From an uncultured Prevotellaceae bacterium (GTDB taxonomy: Bacteria; Bacteroidota; Bacteroidia; Bacteroidales; Bacteroidaceae), in contig CAMWKZ010000007.1 of NCBI GenBank assembly GCA_947174945.1, positions 16,866 through 80,865 of the forward strand: a stretch of DNA of 64,000 nucleotides, read 5' to 3'. Of the stretch, positions 12,515-21,526 are shown in pieces; the stretch's first letter is position 1; every line of letters begins with the position of its first letter. Both the position numbers and the translations under genes were made by a program. The notes under the pieces are model-generated. The model did no database searches. It was not told the origin of the DNA and saw only the letters and a program-made list of their open reading frames with translations.

Positions 12515-14698
12515 TCAGTTAGCCATTTCCGAGATAAACTTAATACGCACCAGCCGTATCTCATCCTCGGAGCACTCGCTGCCCAGTTCGTCAAGAGCTG
12601 CTTCCAGCGAATCGGTCTCGCTGTCGGCAAAATAATCATAGATGTCGTCAACGTGGTCTTCGTCCATGACTTCCTCCAAGAAATAGTCGATGTTCAACTT
12701 CGTACCGCTATAAACGATAGCCTCAACCTCATTGAGCAACTCCTCAAACTCCAGCCCCTGAGCCTTTGCAATGTCGTCAAGCGCTATCTGGCGGTCGATG
12801 GCCTGAATAATCTTCACCTTCAGTATTGACTTCTTAGCCACCGTGCGAACACGGAGGTCAGCCTGACGCACAATATCGTTCTCATCACAATAGCGCTTGA
12901 TAAGGTCGACAAACTCCTTGGCGTATGACTGCTTCACCTTTCCCTCTCCCACTCCCTGGATATTCTTCAGTTCCTCCAGCGTCACGGGATAGTCAGTGGC
13001 CATCTGTTCGATGGACACATCCTGAAAGATAACATACGGCGGACGCTCCATGCGCTTGCTTACCTTCTTACGCAGGTCTTTCAGCATAGCACTCAGCGTA
13101 GGGTCAAGCGCACCGGTCCCGCCATCGTGCTCAGCCGCCACTTCATAGTCCTCAGAAAACTCTTTGTCTTCCACTATCAGGAACGAGCAGGGCTTCTTCA
13201 GAAACTTTTTGCCTGCCGCCGTCAGTTTCAGCAAACCATAGTTCTCAACGTCCTTTTTCAGATAGCCCGCTATCAGTGCCTGACGGATGACAGGGTTCCA
13301 ATGCTTCTCCTCAAAGTCGGCACCAGCACCAAACAGTTCGTGCTCATGATGCTTATGAGCCAGTACCTCCTCCGTCTCGCGACCTACCACAAAGTCGATG
13401 GTATAGTCAGAGCGGAAATTCTCCTTCAGGGCTAATATTGCATTCAGCACGATAACCAATTGCTCCTCGGCCTCGAGTTTTTTCTTGGGATGCAGGCAAT
13501 TATCACAATTATGGCAATTATCCTGCGTGTACTCCTCGCCGAAGTAATGGAGCAGCATCTTACGACGGCACACCGAAGTCTCCGCATAGGCAGCGGTCTC
13601 GGTCAGCAACTGCCTGCCAATATCCTGCTCCGCCACGGGCTTACCCTCCATGAACTTATCCAACTTCTGCAAGTCCTTCTGGGCATAGAAAGTAATACAC
13701 AGTCCCTCACCACCATCACGACCGGCACGCCCCGTCTCCTGATAATAGCCTTCCAGCGACTTGGGGATGTCGTAATGAATCACAAAGCGCACATCAGGCT
13801 TATCGATACCCATGCCAAAGGCGATGGTAGCAACAATGACATCAATGCGCTCCATCAGAAAGTCATCCTGTGTCTGCGAGCGTAAAGCCGACTCAAGACC
13901 AGCGTGATAAGCAGCCGCCTTGATGTCGTTAGCCTTCAGTATCTCAGCCAGTTCCTCTACTTTCTTACGCGATAGGCAATAGATGATGCCACTCTTGCCC
14001 TGATGCTGTTTGATAAACTTAATGATGTCCTTGTCAACCTCCTTCGTCTTCGGACGCACCTCATAATACAGGTTCGGTCGGTTAAACGAACTCTTGAACT
14101 CGTCGGCATCCAAAATGCCTAAGTTCTTCTTGATGTCCGTGCGCACCTTGTCGGTGGCCGTAGCCGTCAGCGCTATGACAGGCGCATTGCCTATCTCGTT
14201 AATAATCGGACGGATGCGACGGTACTCTGGACGGAAGTCATGCCCCCACTCCGAGATGCAATGCGCCTCGTCGACGGCATAGAACGAAATCTTGGCTTGT
14301 TTCAGAAACTCCACGTTATCCTCCTTCGTCAGTGACTCGGGAGCCACATACAGCAACTTGGTGCGCCCAGCCAGAATGTCGGCCTTCACCTGGTCAATAG
14401 CCGCCTTGTTCAGCGACGAGTTCAGATAGTGGGCCGTGCCCTCTTCGCTCATCGAGCTGATGATGTCGACCTGATTCTTCATCAGGGCTATCAGCGGTGA
14501 AATGACAATGGCCGTTCCGTCCATCAGCAGCGAAGGCAACTGATAGCACAGCGACTTGCCACCGCCCGTAGGCATCAGCACGAAGGTGTCCTTCCCGTCA
14601 AGCACATTCTGCACTATTGCTTCCTGGTCGCCCTTGAACGTATCAAAGCCGAAATACTTCTTCAGGGCTTCCGTGAGGTTCTGTTTCTGTTTTGCCAT
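12515..14698 (-). CDS. recQ: ATP-dependent DNA helicase RecQ
   Basis: 727 residues. Helicase motifs: the Q-motif region KYFGFDTFKGDQ, Walker A MPTGGGKSLCYQLP, DEAH box VDEAHCISEWGHDFRPEY, and motif VI QETGRAGRDG. The RecQ zinc-binding cysteines are present (VCRRKMLLHYFGE ... CHNCDNC). A winged helix and an HRDC domain (about 525-600; LRKKVSKRMERPPYVIFQD) follow. A C-terminal extension of roughly 110 residues beyond HRDC makes it longer than E. coli RecQ (about 610). It unwinds DNA in RecF-type recombination and fork repair. It is the third gene of clpP-clpX-recQ, starting 21 bp after clpX. Confidence 0.95.
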   Translation of the reverse strand: MAKQKQNLTEALKKYFGFDTFKGDQEAIVQNVLDGKDTFVLMPTGGGKSLCYQLPSLLMDGTAIVISPLIALMKNQVDIISSMSEEGTAHYLNSSLNKAAIDQVKADILAGRTKLLYVAPESLTKEDNVEFLKQAKISFYAVDEAHCISEWGHDFRPEYRRIRPIINEIGNAPVIALTATATDKVRTDIKKNLGILDADEFKSSFNRPNLYYEVRPKTKEVDKDIIKFIKQHQGKSGIIYCLSRKKVEELAEILKANDIKAAAYHAGLESALRSQTQDDFLMERIDVIVATIAFGMGIDKPDVRFVIHYDIPKSLEGYYQETGRAGRDGGEGLCITFYAQKDLQKLDKFMEGKPVAEQDIGRQLLTETAAYAETSVCRRKMLLHYFGEEYTQDNCHNCDNCLHPKKKLEAEEQLVIVLNAILALKENFRSDYTIDFVVGRETEEVLAHKHHEHELFGAGADFEEKHWNPVIRQALIAGYLKKDVENYGLLKLTAAGKKFLKKPCSFLIVEDKEFSEDYEVAAEHDGGTGALDPTLSAMLKDLRKKVSKRMERPPYVIFQDVSIEQMATDYPVTLEELKNIQGVGEGKVKQSYAKEFVDLIKRYCDENDIVRQADLRVRTVAKKSILKVKIIQAIDRQIALDDIAKAQGLEFEELLNEVEAIVYSGTKLNIDYFLEEVMDEDHVDDIYDYFADSETDSLEAALDELGSECSEDEIRLVRIKFISEMAN

Positions 14699-14719
14699 AG
14701 ACTTAGTTATATTAATTGG

Positions 14720-15937
14720 CTATTGCAGATGCGACTTGTTAAGCTGTTCCTGCGCATACTCTGCCGTCACTTCAAAGGACTTTGCCCGCTTGGACGGAAC
14801 TTCAAACATAGCGTCCATCATGATGCTCTCAACGATAGAGCGCAGACCACGGGCACCCAGCTTATACTCCACAGCCTTGTCAACGATGAGCTGCAGCGCC
14901 TCTGGCGTGAAGGTCAGCTTGATGCCGTCCATCTCGAACAGTTTCTCATACTGCTTGACGATGGAGTTCTTCGGCTCGGTGAGGATTTTGGCCAGTGCAT
15001 CACGGTCCAGCGGGGTCAGATAAGTCAGCACAGGCAGACGGCCTATAATCTCAGGTATCAGTCCAAACGACTTCAAGTCCTGAGGCAGGATGTACTGCAT
15101 CAGCTCGTTCTTGTCAATCTTGCGGACGTTCTGCACAGAGTTGTAGCCCACGACATGCGTGTTCAAGCGCTGGGCTATCTTGCGCTCAATGCCATCGAAG
15201 GCACCGCCGCATATAAACAATATGTTATGTGTATCCACATGGATATACTCTTGGTCGGGATGCTTACGGCCTCCCTGCGGCGGCACGTTGACCATCGTGC
15301 CCTCCAGCAGTTTGAGCAATCCCTGCTGCACACCCTCGCCACTCACGTCGCGGGTGATACTGGGGTTGTCGGACTTGCGGGCAATCTTGTCAATCTCGTC
15401 AATGAAAACGATACCGCGCTGGGCCGCCTCCACGTTGTAGTCGGCCACCTGCAGCAGGCGAGAGAGAATGCTCTCCACATCCTCACCCACATAGCCAGCC
15501 TCGGTAAACACGGTGGCATCGACAATGGTGAACGGCACCTCCAGCATCTTGGCAATGGTGCGGGCCAGCAGTGTCTTGCCCGTTCCCGTGGAGCCCACCA
15601 TGATGATGTTCGATTTCTCTATCTCCACCCCATTCTCGTCCTGCGGCTGCTGCAACCGCTTATAGTGGTTATAGACTGCCACCGACAGGAAACGCTTGGC
15701 CTCGTCCTGCCCAATCACATACTGGTCAAGATGAGCCTTGATTTCCTTGGGCTTGGGCACACGCTTCAGCGCGAAGCCCTTCTCGTTGTTCTTCTTGGCA
15801 TCAGGCCCATAGCCGTTGGCCACGGCTACCTGATAAGCCTGCGCGGCACAGTCTTCGCAGATGCAGCCCTCCACGCCGGAAATGAGGAGCCTCACCTCCT
15901 TTTCCGTCCGTCCGCAGAAATTACACCGTTTCTTCAT
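14720..15937 (-). CDS. clpX: ATP-dependent Clp protease ATP-binding subunit ClpX
   Basis: 405 residues. An N-terminal C4 zinc-binding domain ([11 protein letters not shown] ... CICEDC) is followed by the AAA+ module. It has Walker [12 protein letters not shown], pore loop GYVGEDVE, Walker [12 protein letters not shown], the RKH loop ([10 protein letters not shown]) and sensor [12 protein letters not shown]. It unfolds tagged substrates and feeds them to ClpP. The start overlaps the clpP stop by 4 bp, so the two subunits are translationally coupled. Confidence 0.97.
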   Translation of the reverse strand: MKKRCNFCGRTEKEVRLLISGVEGCICEDCAAQAYQVAVANGYGPDAKKNNEKGFALKRVPKPKEIKAHLDQYVIGQDEAKRFLSVAVYNHYKRLQQPQDENGVEIEKSNIIMVGSTGTGKTLLARTIAKMLEVPFTIVDATVFTEAGYVGEDVESILSRLLQVADYNVEAAQRGIVFIDEIDKIARKSDNPSITRDVSGEGVQQGLLKLLEGTMVNVPPQGGRKHPDQEYIHVDTHNILFICGGAFDGIERKIAQRLNTHVVGYNSVQNVRKIDKNELMQYILPQDLKSFGLIPEIIGRLPVLTYLTPLDRDALAKILTEPKNSIVKQYEKLFEMDGIKLTFTPEALQLIVDKAVEYKLGARGLRSIVESIMMDAMFEVPSKRAKSFEVTAEYAQEQLNKSHLQ

Positions 15938-16608
15938 GCCTTCTTAGCCAACACGTTATCAATCATGCCATATTCCCGAGCCTCCTCAGCCGTCATCCAG
16001 TAGTTACGGTCTGAGTCGTTCCACACCTTGTCATACGGGGTGTGCGAGTGCTCTGATATGATGGTATACAGCTCCTTCTTGAACTTCATAATCTCCTTGG
16101 CCTCGATTTCAATGTCGGAAGCCTGTCCCTGCACGCCACCTAACGGCTGGTGAATCATGACACGGCTGTGGGGCAGTGCCGAACGCTTGCCCTCCGCACC
16201 AGCCACCAGCAGGACGGCGGCCATTGAGGCGGCCATGCCCGTACAGATGGTAGCCACGTCGCTCGATATGAACTGCATGGTGTCGTAGATGCCAAGTCCA
16301 GCCGTCACGCTGCCACCGGGCGAGTTCAGGTAGATGCTGATGTCCTTGCCAGAGTCCACTGAGTCCAGATACAGCAGCTGTGCCTGCAGTGTGTTGGCCG
16401 TATAGTCGTCAATCTGCGTGCCAAGGAAGATGATGCGGTCCATCATCAGTCGTGAGAACACATCCATCTGTGTCACGTTCAGCTGACGCTCTTCGAGGAT
16501 GTAGGGATTCAGATACTGAGCCTGCGCGCTCACCACTTCGTCGAGCACGAGACCGTTAATACCAAGATGCTTGGTAGCATATTTTCTAAAGTCGTTGTTC
16601 ATATTCAT
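15934..16608 (-). CDS. clpP: ATP-dependent Clp protease proteolytic subunit ClpP
   Basis: 224 residues from the chosen start [16 protein letters not shown]; a second ATG two codons on is equally possible. The ORF track extends 15 residues further upstream, but that extension runs through a TAATTTTG promoter box and into the tig terminator, so it is rejected. The catalytic triad is visible: Ser in [12 protein letters not shown], His in VMIHQPLGG, Asp in NDSDRNYWM. It forms the barrel protease with ClpX encoded downstream (4-bp overlap). Confidence 0.95.
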   Translation of the reverse strand: MNMNNDFRKYATKHLGINGLVLDEVVSAQAQYLNPYILEERQLNVTQMDVFSRLMMDRIIFLGTQIDDYTANTLQAQLLYLDSVDSGKDISIYLNSPGGSVTAGLGIYDTMQFISSDVATICTGMAASMAAVLLVAGAEGKRSALPHSRVMIHQPLGGVQGQASDIEIEAKEIMKFKKELYTIISEHSHTPYDKVWNDSDRNYWMTAEEAREYGMIDNVLAKKA

Positions 16609-16623
16609 GCGTAATAGTAGATA

Positions 16624-16631
16624 CAAAATTA
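16624..16631 (-). promoter_or_regulatory. -7 box of the clpP-clpX-recQ operon
   Basis: TAATTTTG on the minus strand, 16 nt before the chosen clpP ATG and immediately after the tig terminator T-tract. This placement supports separate transcription of clpP from tig. Confidence 0.55.
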
Positions 16632-16633
16632 CA

Positions 16634-16663
16634 CAAAAAAGTCGGAACGCCATACATTCCGAC
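16634..16663 (-). terminator. Rho-independent terminator after tig
   Basis: A perfect 7-bp stem (GTCGGAA / TTCCGAC) with a 9-nt loop is followed on the minus strand by TTTTTTG. It starts 35 nt after the tig stop. Confidence 0.85.
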
Positions 16664-16698
16664 TTTATTTTTTGGTTAAAGAACTTTAATTCCCGTTT

Positions 16699-18063
16699 TT
16701 ACTTCTCGCTGAGTAGCTTCTGGAAGTCCTCCAGTGTGATGTCCTTCTCGTCGAGTTTAACCACATTCTTGAGTGCGGCGGACAGCTTCACGTCAACGGC
16801 GCGGTCGACGAGCCCGTCAACATTCTCACGCTTCTTGAGCATCTCTGCGGCGTAGTTGTCAAGGTATTCCTCGGGCACGTTTGACATACCGTACTGGGCA
16901 AACTGGGCACGGGCAGCCTCCTTGGCCACGTTCTTCAGGTCGTCGTCCTCGACCTTGATGCCCTGAGCGGCAACGAGCTGCTCCTTTATCATGTGCCATC
17001 CAAGCTCCTTGATGCTGGCCTCGAAGTTCTTCTCCACGAAGTCCTCACCCTTGTCCTTGTTGTTGTTCAGCATGATGCGCTTCAGCAGGGCCTCGGGGAA
17101 CTCCAGCTTGCCAACCTTCTTCTCCATGTGGGCACGCACGTCGAGCAGGAACTTATAGTCTGAGTCGGCCTTGAACTGCTGGCTAATCTGGTCGGCAATC
17201 TTCTGGCGGAACTCCTTCTCGTCCTTCACGGCATCCTTGCCGAGAGCCATATCGAACAGCTCCTGATTGACCTCAGCCTTCATGAAGCGGCTGATTTCCG
17301 TCACTTGGAACGTGAAGTCGCCCTCGTGGTCCTTCACCTCTTCCTTCTGTATCTTCAGCAGCGAGCTAACCTCTACGTCGCTCTCGGGATATGCCTTGCG
17401 GGGGTTCCATGTAATGATGTCGCCCAGCTTGGCACCGTCGAACAGCTTCTTCTGGTCGTCGGCCTTGATGTACTGAGGCATCAGCACGGCATCGGCCACC
17501 GTAATGCCACCCTCCTTCACGTTGCCTTCGGCATCCAGCTCACGCAGGTCGCCCTTCAGCATATCGCGCTGCTCGGCATCGTACTGCTCTACCTTGTCGT
17601 AGTGGCCGGCACGGCTCTGGTACATCTCCACCTGCTGGTCAACCAGCTTGTCGTCGACGGTGATGTTGTAATAGGGCACGTGGTCCTTGCCGCTGAGCTT
17701 GGCCTCGAACTCGGGGGCCACGGCAATGTCGAACTTAAAGGTCAGTGGCTGGTCGCTCTCGAAGTCGAGCTGCTCCTGCTGCTCGCTTGGAAGGGGCTCG
17801 CCCAGCATCTGAATCTTATTCTCACGGACATACTCGTACAGCTTCTCGCCCAGCATCTTGTTAACGGCGTCAACCTTGACGGAGGGGCCAAACTGACGCT
17901 TAATCATGCCCATCGGAGCCTGACCGGGACGGAATCCGGGGATGTTAGCGCGCTTACGATAGTCTTTCAAAGTCTTATCAACCTCGGGCTGGTAGTCAGC
18001 CGTCTCCAGTGTAATGGTCATCAGACCATTAATCTTGTCGGGAGCTTCAAATGAAATATTCAT
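16699..18063 (-). CDS. tig: Trigger factor (ribosome-associated chaperone)
   Basis: 454 residues. The N-terminal ribosome-binding domain has the family signature GFRPGQAPMGMIKRQFG at about residue 44. The central region (about 150-250) aligns in position with the FKBP-like domain. The helical C-terminal arm domain (about 260-430) ends in a charged tail. It binds nascent chains at the ribosome exit tunnel. It precedes clpP-clpX as in many bacteria but is separated from them by its own terminator. A TAACTTTG box lies 46 nt upstream. Confidence 0.93.
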   Translation of the reverse strand: MNISFEAPDKINGLMTITLETADYQPEVDKTLKDYRKRANIPGFRPGQAPMGMIKRQFGPSVKVDAVNKMLGEKLYEYVRENKIQMLGEPLPSEQQEQLDFESDQPLTFKFDIAVAPEFEAKLSGKDHVPYYNITVDDKLVDQQVEMYQSRAGHYDKVEQYDAEQRDMLKGDLRELDAEGNVKEGGITVADAVLMPQYIKADDQKKLFDGAKLGDIITWNPRKAYPESDVEVSSLLKIQKEEVKDHEGDFTFQVTEISRFMKAEVNQELFDMALGKDAVKDEKEFRQKIADQISQQFKADSDYKFLLDVRAHMEKKVGKLEFPEALLKRIMLNNNKDKGEDFVEKNFEASIKELGWHMIKEQLVAAQGIKVEDDDLKNVAKEAARAQFAQYGMSNVPEEYLDNYAAEMLKKRENVDGLVDRAVDVKLSAALKNVVKLDEKDITLEDFQKLLSEK

Positions 18064-18108
18064 CTCTTCTTATACCTTATTTATATTATATATTCAGTTT
18101 TGAGCGTG

Positions 18109-18116
18109 CAAAGTTA
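18109..18116 (-). promoter_or_regulatory. -7 box of tig
   Basis: TAACTTTG on the minus strand, matching TAnnTTTG, 46 nt before the tig ATG. Confidence 0.45.
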
Positions 18117-18164
18117 CGAAAATTCTGCGTAAACACCTAATATTAGCGTTGAAAATTAGCTTTT

Positions 18165-19004
18165 TTAACGAGAAAGCCCCTGCCCCTCTTCTTCTTCGCG
18201 CCGGCGCTGCTCCTCGATGAAGGTAAAGTCTTTCTGCCTCAGCACGAAGGACTCGGTGAGGTAGTTCTTGCGCACCAGCGAATTGGCCGCCAGCTCCTCG
18301 GGCGAGCCGTGAAACAGGATGCGACCCTCGAACAGCAGGTAGGCACGGTCGGTGATGCAGAGCGTGTCCTCCACGTTATGGTCGGTAATGAGGATGCCGA
18401 TGTTCTTGTCCTTCAGCTTCCACACGATGTACTGGATGTCCTCGACGGCAATGGGGTCGACACCGGCAAAGGGCTCGTCGAGCATGATGAACTTGGGCTC
18501 GATGGCCAGACAGCGGGCAATCTCCGTGCGCCGGCGCTCGCCACCCGACAGCTGGTCGCCCTTGTTCTTGCGCACCTTCTGCAGTCGGAACTCGGCAATC
18601 AGGCTCTCCAGTTTCTCCAACTGGTATTCGCGGGGCTTGCCCGTCATTTCCAGCACGGAGAGGATGTTGTCCTCGACCGACATCTTGCGGAACACGGATG
18701 CCTCCTGAGCCAGATAGCCGATGCCGGCACGGGCGCGCTTGTAGACGGGATAGTCGGTCACCTCCTGCTCGCCCAGATAGATATGCCCTTCGTTGGGCAC
18801 TATCAGACCGGTTGTCATATAGAAAGAGGTGGTCTTGCCAGCACCGTTAGGGCCCAGCAGTCCCACTATCTCGCCCTGCTTCACGTCGAAGCTCACGTCG
18901 TTCACCACCGTGCGCTTGCCATAGCGCTTGACGAGTCCTTCCGTCCGCAGCACCAGCCGTTCAGGGGCTGCCGTCGGTATGTTCTGAGTGTTCGTTTCGT
19001 CCAT
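18165..19004 (-). CDS. lptB: LptB-like ABC transporter ATP-binding protein (LPS export)
   Basis: 279 residues from MDETNTQN; the ORF track start 11 codons upstream overlaps the promoter and is rejected. ABC motifs: Walker [18 protein letters not shown]-loop region [17 protein letters not shown], signature [13 protein letters not shown], Walker [12 protein letters not shown] and H-loop LITDHNV. The sequence [20 protein letters not shown] and the FRKMSVEDN segment are characteristic of LptB, the ATPase that powers LPS extraction by LptFG. A C-terminal extension ([12 protein letters not shown]) is highly charged. No other lpt permease gene is adjacent. A consensus promoter sits just upstream. 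Confidence 0.9.
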   Translation of the reverse strand: MDETNTQNIPTAAPERLVLRTEGLVKRYGKRTVVNDVSFDVKQGEIVGLLGPNGAGKTTSFYMTTGLIVPNEGHIYLGEQEVTDYPVYKRARAGIGYLAQEASVFRKMSVEDNILSVLEMTGKPREYQLEKLESLIAEFRLQKVRKNKGDQLSGGERRRTEIARCLAIEPKFIMLDEPFAGVDPIAVEDIQYIVWKLKDKNIGILITDHNVEDTLCITDRAYLLFEGRILFHGSPEELAANSLVRKNYLTESFVLRQKDFTFIEEQRRREEEEGQGLSR

Positions 19005-19012
19005 AACGTCGG

Positions 19013-19043
19013 CAAAGGTACGAATAAGTGAGAACAAAACAAA
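19013..19043 (-). promoter_or_regulatory. Consensus Bacteroidetes promoter of lptB
   Basis: The minus strand carries TTTG (19040-19043), exactly 19 nt, then TACCTTTG (19013-19020), a perfect TTTG-N19-TAnnTTTG. Only 8 nt separate the -7 box from the ATG, so the transcript would have almost no leader. Confidence 0.75.
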
Positions 19044-19089
19044 ATAAAACCTGTCTTAATTTTGATTTTGACAAACGACATCCTTGCAC

Positions 19090-19265
19090 GGCACACGATG
19101 CGGAGTGCGTTGGCACATGATGCGGAGCGCATCGGCACATGATGCGGACGCGGTCGGCACATGATGCGGACGCGGTCGGCACACGATGCGGACGCGGTCG
19201 GCACATGATGCGGACGCGGTCGGCGCATGGTGCGGACGCAGTCGGCACACAGCGCGGAGCATGGG
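19090..19265. repeat. 22-bp tandem array, family A, 8 units
   Basis: Eight head-to-tail units of exactly 22 bp begin at 19090, 19112, 19134, 19156, 19178, 19200, 19222 and 19244. The core is GGCACATGATGCGGACGCGG; central units 3, 4 and 6 are identical and the outer units diverge. The array fills the divergent region between the lptB promoter and the sigma factor gene. Because 22 is not a multiple of 3, every frame is read through in turn, producing spurious ORFs on both strands. Confidence 0.95.
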
Positions 19266-19321
19266 AAGAAAAAACACCCCCTATATTTAACCTTTTCCAG
19301 TTTGCTGCATCAAAGATATGT

Positions 19322-19876
19322 ATGAAGATTGAAATGCAACAAGCAGAGCTGCTGGCCATGCTCAAAGACCCACTACAGCGCGACAGGGGGTTCCGCCTGC
19401 TGATGAAGCAACACGGCGAGGCACTGTACTGGCACATACGCCGCATCGTGGTGGGACACGACGACGCAGAGGATGCGCTGCAGGAGACGTGCATCAAGAT
19501 ATTCAGCGGCATCGGGTCGTTCCGTGGCGACGGCAAACTGACCACATGGCTCTACAGCATAGCTACTCGCGAGGCGCTGACACTGTTGCGACGGCAGGCG
19601 CACCCCTTCCAGAGCATCGACGCACTGGGCAGCACGCTGACGAACAGGCTGGAGGCCGAGACACCCTTGGACAGCAATGCCACCGAGGTTGTGTTCCAGA
19701 AGGCACTGCTCACCCTGCCCACCCAGCAGCGCGTGGCTTTCAACCTGCGATACTACGACGACATGAGCTACGACGAGATAGCCCGCATCACGGGCAAGAA
19801 CGTCAACACCCTGAAGACGAACTACCACTTTGCACAAGAAAAGATAAAGAAATACATCAAAGCACATACCGCATGA
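19322..19876 (+). CDS. ECF-type RNA polymerase sigma factor
   Basis: 184 residues from MKIEMQQAEL; the ORF track start at 19139 lies inside the repeat array and is rejected. A second ATG at 19334 is possible. Region 2 spans about 20-90 (LYWHIRRIVVGHDDAEDALQE; GDGKLTTWLYSIATREAL). Region 4 spans about 120-175 (LLTLPTQQRVAFNLRYYDD; SYDEIARITGKNVNTLKTNY) with a helix-turn-helix. This is a sigma-70 family group 4 factor redirecting RNA polymerase, usually in envelope stress. The stop overlaps the next ATG (ATGA). The downstream genes encode a one-TM protein and a Spy-like periplasmic protein, which suggests the signal is extracytoplasmic. A weak TATATTTA box lies 32 nt upstream. Confidence 0.9.
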   Translation: MKIEMQQAELLAMLKDPLQRDRGFRLLMKQHGEALYWHIRRIVVGHDDAEDALQETCIKIFSGIGSFRGDGKLTTWLYSIATREALTLLRRQAHPFQSIDALGSTLTNRLEAETPLDSNATEVVFQKALLTLPTQQRVAFNLRYYDDMSYDEIARITGKNVNTLKTNYHFAQEKIKKYIKAHTA

Positions 19877-20199
19877 AAGAGTTTCAGAACATCGGCAAGC
19901 GAATGCCATACGCTGAGAGCGACGAATACCTGAGCCAGCTCCTCAGTCGGGCAACCGAGCAGGCCATCAGCCAGCCCACGACATCCACCAGTCGCACCAC
20001 GCGCACATGGCTTGCAGCAGCAGCCGTCGCCACCCTGTTGGCAGGTGCAGGCATCAGCTATTTCCAGCGCCAGCCCACCACCGACCAGCTGGCAGTCAGT
20101 CAGGAGGAAAGCCCCATCGAGCAGTTCCTGAACGAGCTGAGCGACGACGACGTGCAGTTCCTTGCCTGCTACGACATTGAAGAGATACCCGAGTATTAA
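19873..20199 (+). CDS. Small single-TM protein, candidate anti-sigma factor
   Basis: 108 residues, starting in the ATGA overlap with the sigma gene; the ORF track shows it only as the tail of a longer frame. About 50 cytoplasmic residues (MKEFQNIGKRMPYAESDEYL) precede one membrane segment (TWLAAAAVATLLAGAGISYF, about 54-73). A short acidic periplasmic tail (LNELSDDDVQFLACYDIEEI) follows. Size, topology and coupling to the sigma gene fit a membrane anti-sigma factor, but there is no zinc-finger HxxxCxxC motif and no recognised family match. The role is inference from context. Confidence 0.75.
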   Translation: MKEFQNIGKRMPYAESDEYLSQLLSRATEQAISQPTTSTSRTTRTWLAAAAVATLLAGAGISYFQRQPTTDQLAVSQEESPIEQFLNELSDDDVQFLACYDIEEIPEY

Positions 20200-20225
20200 C
20201 AAACCATATATTAACAACAAGCAAG

Positions 20226-20711
20226 ATGAAACACATTATCATGAGCATCGTGCTGATGCTGGTCGCACTGACCGCCACGGCACAGGACAACCAGAGGGCA
20301 GCCCTCAACGAAAAGTACTTTAACGCCAAGGTCAGCGAGCTGGTCTACCGCCTCGACATGACCGATGGGCAGAAGGCCAAGTTCGTACCCATCTACCGCC
20401 GATACACCGAGGAGATGAGGGCTACGATGGGGCAGCGCACCCGGCAGTCGAAGCCTACTACCGACGAGGAGCGACTGGCACGCACCAAGCAACGCATGGA
20501 GCGCCAGCAGCAGGCACAGGCCGTCCGTCTGAAGTACGTGGACGAGTTCTCCACCGCACTCACTGCCCAGCAGGTCAGCAAGTTCTTTGAAGTGGAGAAC
20601 AACATGCAGAAGAAACTGATGGAGCGCCGAATGCACCACCGCAAAGGCATGAAAGCCAGACGGCCCATGAAGGGAAGAAAGCCCATGCAAGCCCCAAAGG
20701 ACAAGAAGTAA
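20226..20711 (+). CDS. Spy/CpxP-like periplasmic protein
   Basis: 161 residues. A signal peptide (MKHIIMSIVLMLVALTATAQ) is followed by an all-helical domain with LDMTDGQKAKFVPIYRRYTEEM and TAQQVSKFFEVENNMQKKLMERR. This resembles the LTxxQ-type helices of Spy/CpxP/ZraP/CnrX proteins. The C-terminal tail is rich in His, Met, Lys and Arg (MHHRKGMKARRPMKGRKP). Members act as periplasmic chaperones or metal/misfolding sensors. As the third gene after a sigma factor and a TM protein it matches the logic of Cnr-type modules (sigma, anti-sigma, periplasmic sensor), but that is inference. A strong terminator follows. Confidence 0.8.
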   Translation: MKHIIMSIVLMLVALTATAQDNQRAALNEKYFNAKVSELVYRLDMTDGQKAKFVPIYRRYTEEMRATMGQRTRQSKPTTDEERLARTKQRMERQQQAQAVRLKYVDEFSTALTAQQVSKFFEVENNMQKKLMERRMHHRKGMKARRPMKGRKPMQAPKDKK

Positions 20712-20715
20712 AAAG

Positions 20716-20752
20716 CAAAAATCGAGCCGACCTCTTGGTTGGCTCGATTTTT
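20716..20752 (+). terminator. Strong rho-independent terminator after the sigma operon
   Basis: A 16-bp stem (AAAATCGAGCC...GGCTCGATTTT extended by GACC/GGTT) with a TCTT loop and a T-run. It may work in both directions. Confidence 0.85.
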
Positions 20753-20773
20753 ATTCGTACCTTCGCACCCGAT

Positions 20774-21526
20774 ATGATTAAGTTGCTACACAATAGCCTG
20801 ACGACATTCGGCAAGTTCATCATGCTGATGGGGCGCACATTCTCCGTGCCCGAGCGGTTCCGTATGTTCTGGAAGCAGTACGTCAAGGAAATGGCCCAGC
20901 TGGGCATCAACTCCATCGGCATCGTGCTGCTAATATCTTTCTTCATCGGAGCCGTCATCTGCATACAGATGAAGCTCAACATCCAGAGCCCGTGGATGCC
21001 GCGGTGGGTCAGCGGATACACCACTCGCGAGATTATGCTGCTCGAGTTCTCCAGCTCCATCATGTGCCTCATACTGGCGGGCAAGGTGGGTTCGAACATC
21101 GCCTCGGAGATAGGCACCATGCGCGTCACACAGCAGATTGACGCACTCGACATCATGGGTGTCAACTCGGCGTGCTACCTCATACTGCCCAAGATACTGG
21201 GTATGCTCACCATCATGCCCCTGCTCGTCATCTTCTCATCCGCGATGGGCATCGTGGGAGCCTACGGCACGGCCTACATCGGACACATCATCGTGCCCGA
21301 CGACCTCACGCTCGGACTGCAGCACGACTTCCAGCCGTGGTTCGTGTGGATGAGCATCATCAAGAGCCTCTTCTTCGCCTTCATCATATCCGCCGTGCCT
21401 TCCTACTTCGGCTACACCGTCGAGGGCGGTTCGGTCAACGTGGGCAAGGCATCGACGGAGGCCGTTGTGTCGTCGAGCGTACTCATACTTTGTTCTGACG
21501 TATTCCTAACCCAGCTGTTGTCATGA
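20774..21526 (+). CDS. mlaE: MlaE-family ABC lipid transport permease
   Basis: 250 residues from MIKLLHNSLTTFGKF; the ORF track start at 20735 lies inside the upstream terminator. It has about five hydrophobic segments. The MlaE/YrbE core is clear: LLISFFIGAVICIQMKLNI, LEFSSSIMCLILAGKVGSNIASEIGTMRVTQQIDAL and YFGYTVEGGSVNVGKAST. The family forms the inner membrane permease that moves phospholipids for outer membrane lipid asymmetry. It overlaps the ATPase gene by 4 bp (ATGA). No MlaD-type MCE gene follows here, so the substrate-binding partner must lie elsewhere. TACCTTCG just upstream is a near-match -7 box. Confidence 0.9.
   Translation: MIKLLHNSLTTFGKFIMLMGRTFSVPERFRMFWKQYVKEMAQLGINSIGIVLLISFFIGAVICIQMKLNIQSPWMPRWVSGYTTREIMLLEFSSSIMCLILAGKVGSNIASEIGTMRVTQQIDALDIMGVNSACYLILPKILGMLTIMPLLVIFSSAMGIVGAYGTAYIGHIIVPDDLTLGLQHDFQPWFVWMSIIKSLFFAFIISAVPSYFGYTVEGGSVNVGKASTEAVVSSSVLILCSDVFLTQLLS

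Noticed and set aside
14723-16003. 426-residue ORF antisense to clpX
   Set aside because: Shadow of clpX; clpX is unambiguous on the other strand.
16609-16653. 15-residue N-terminal extension of ClpP
   Set aside because: Overlaps the TAATTTTG promoter and the tig terminator stem.
19090-19265. CRISPR array
   Set aside because: Units are contiguous and 22 bp with no unique spacers, and no cas genes are present.
19139-19876. Sigma factor starting inside the repeat array (ORF track start)
   Set aside because: The extra residues are pure repeat translation; the family N-terminus begins at MKIEMQQ.
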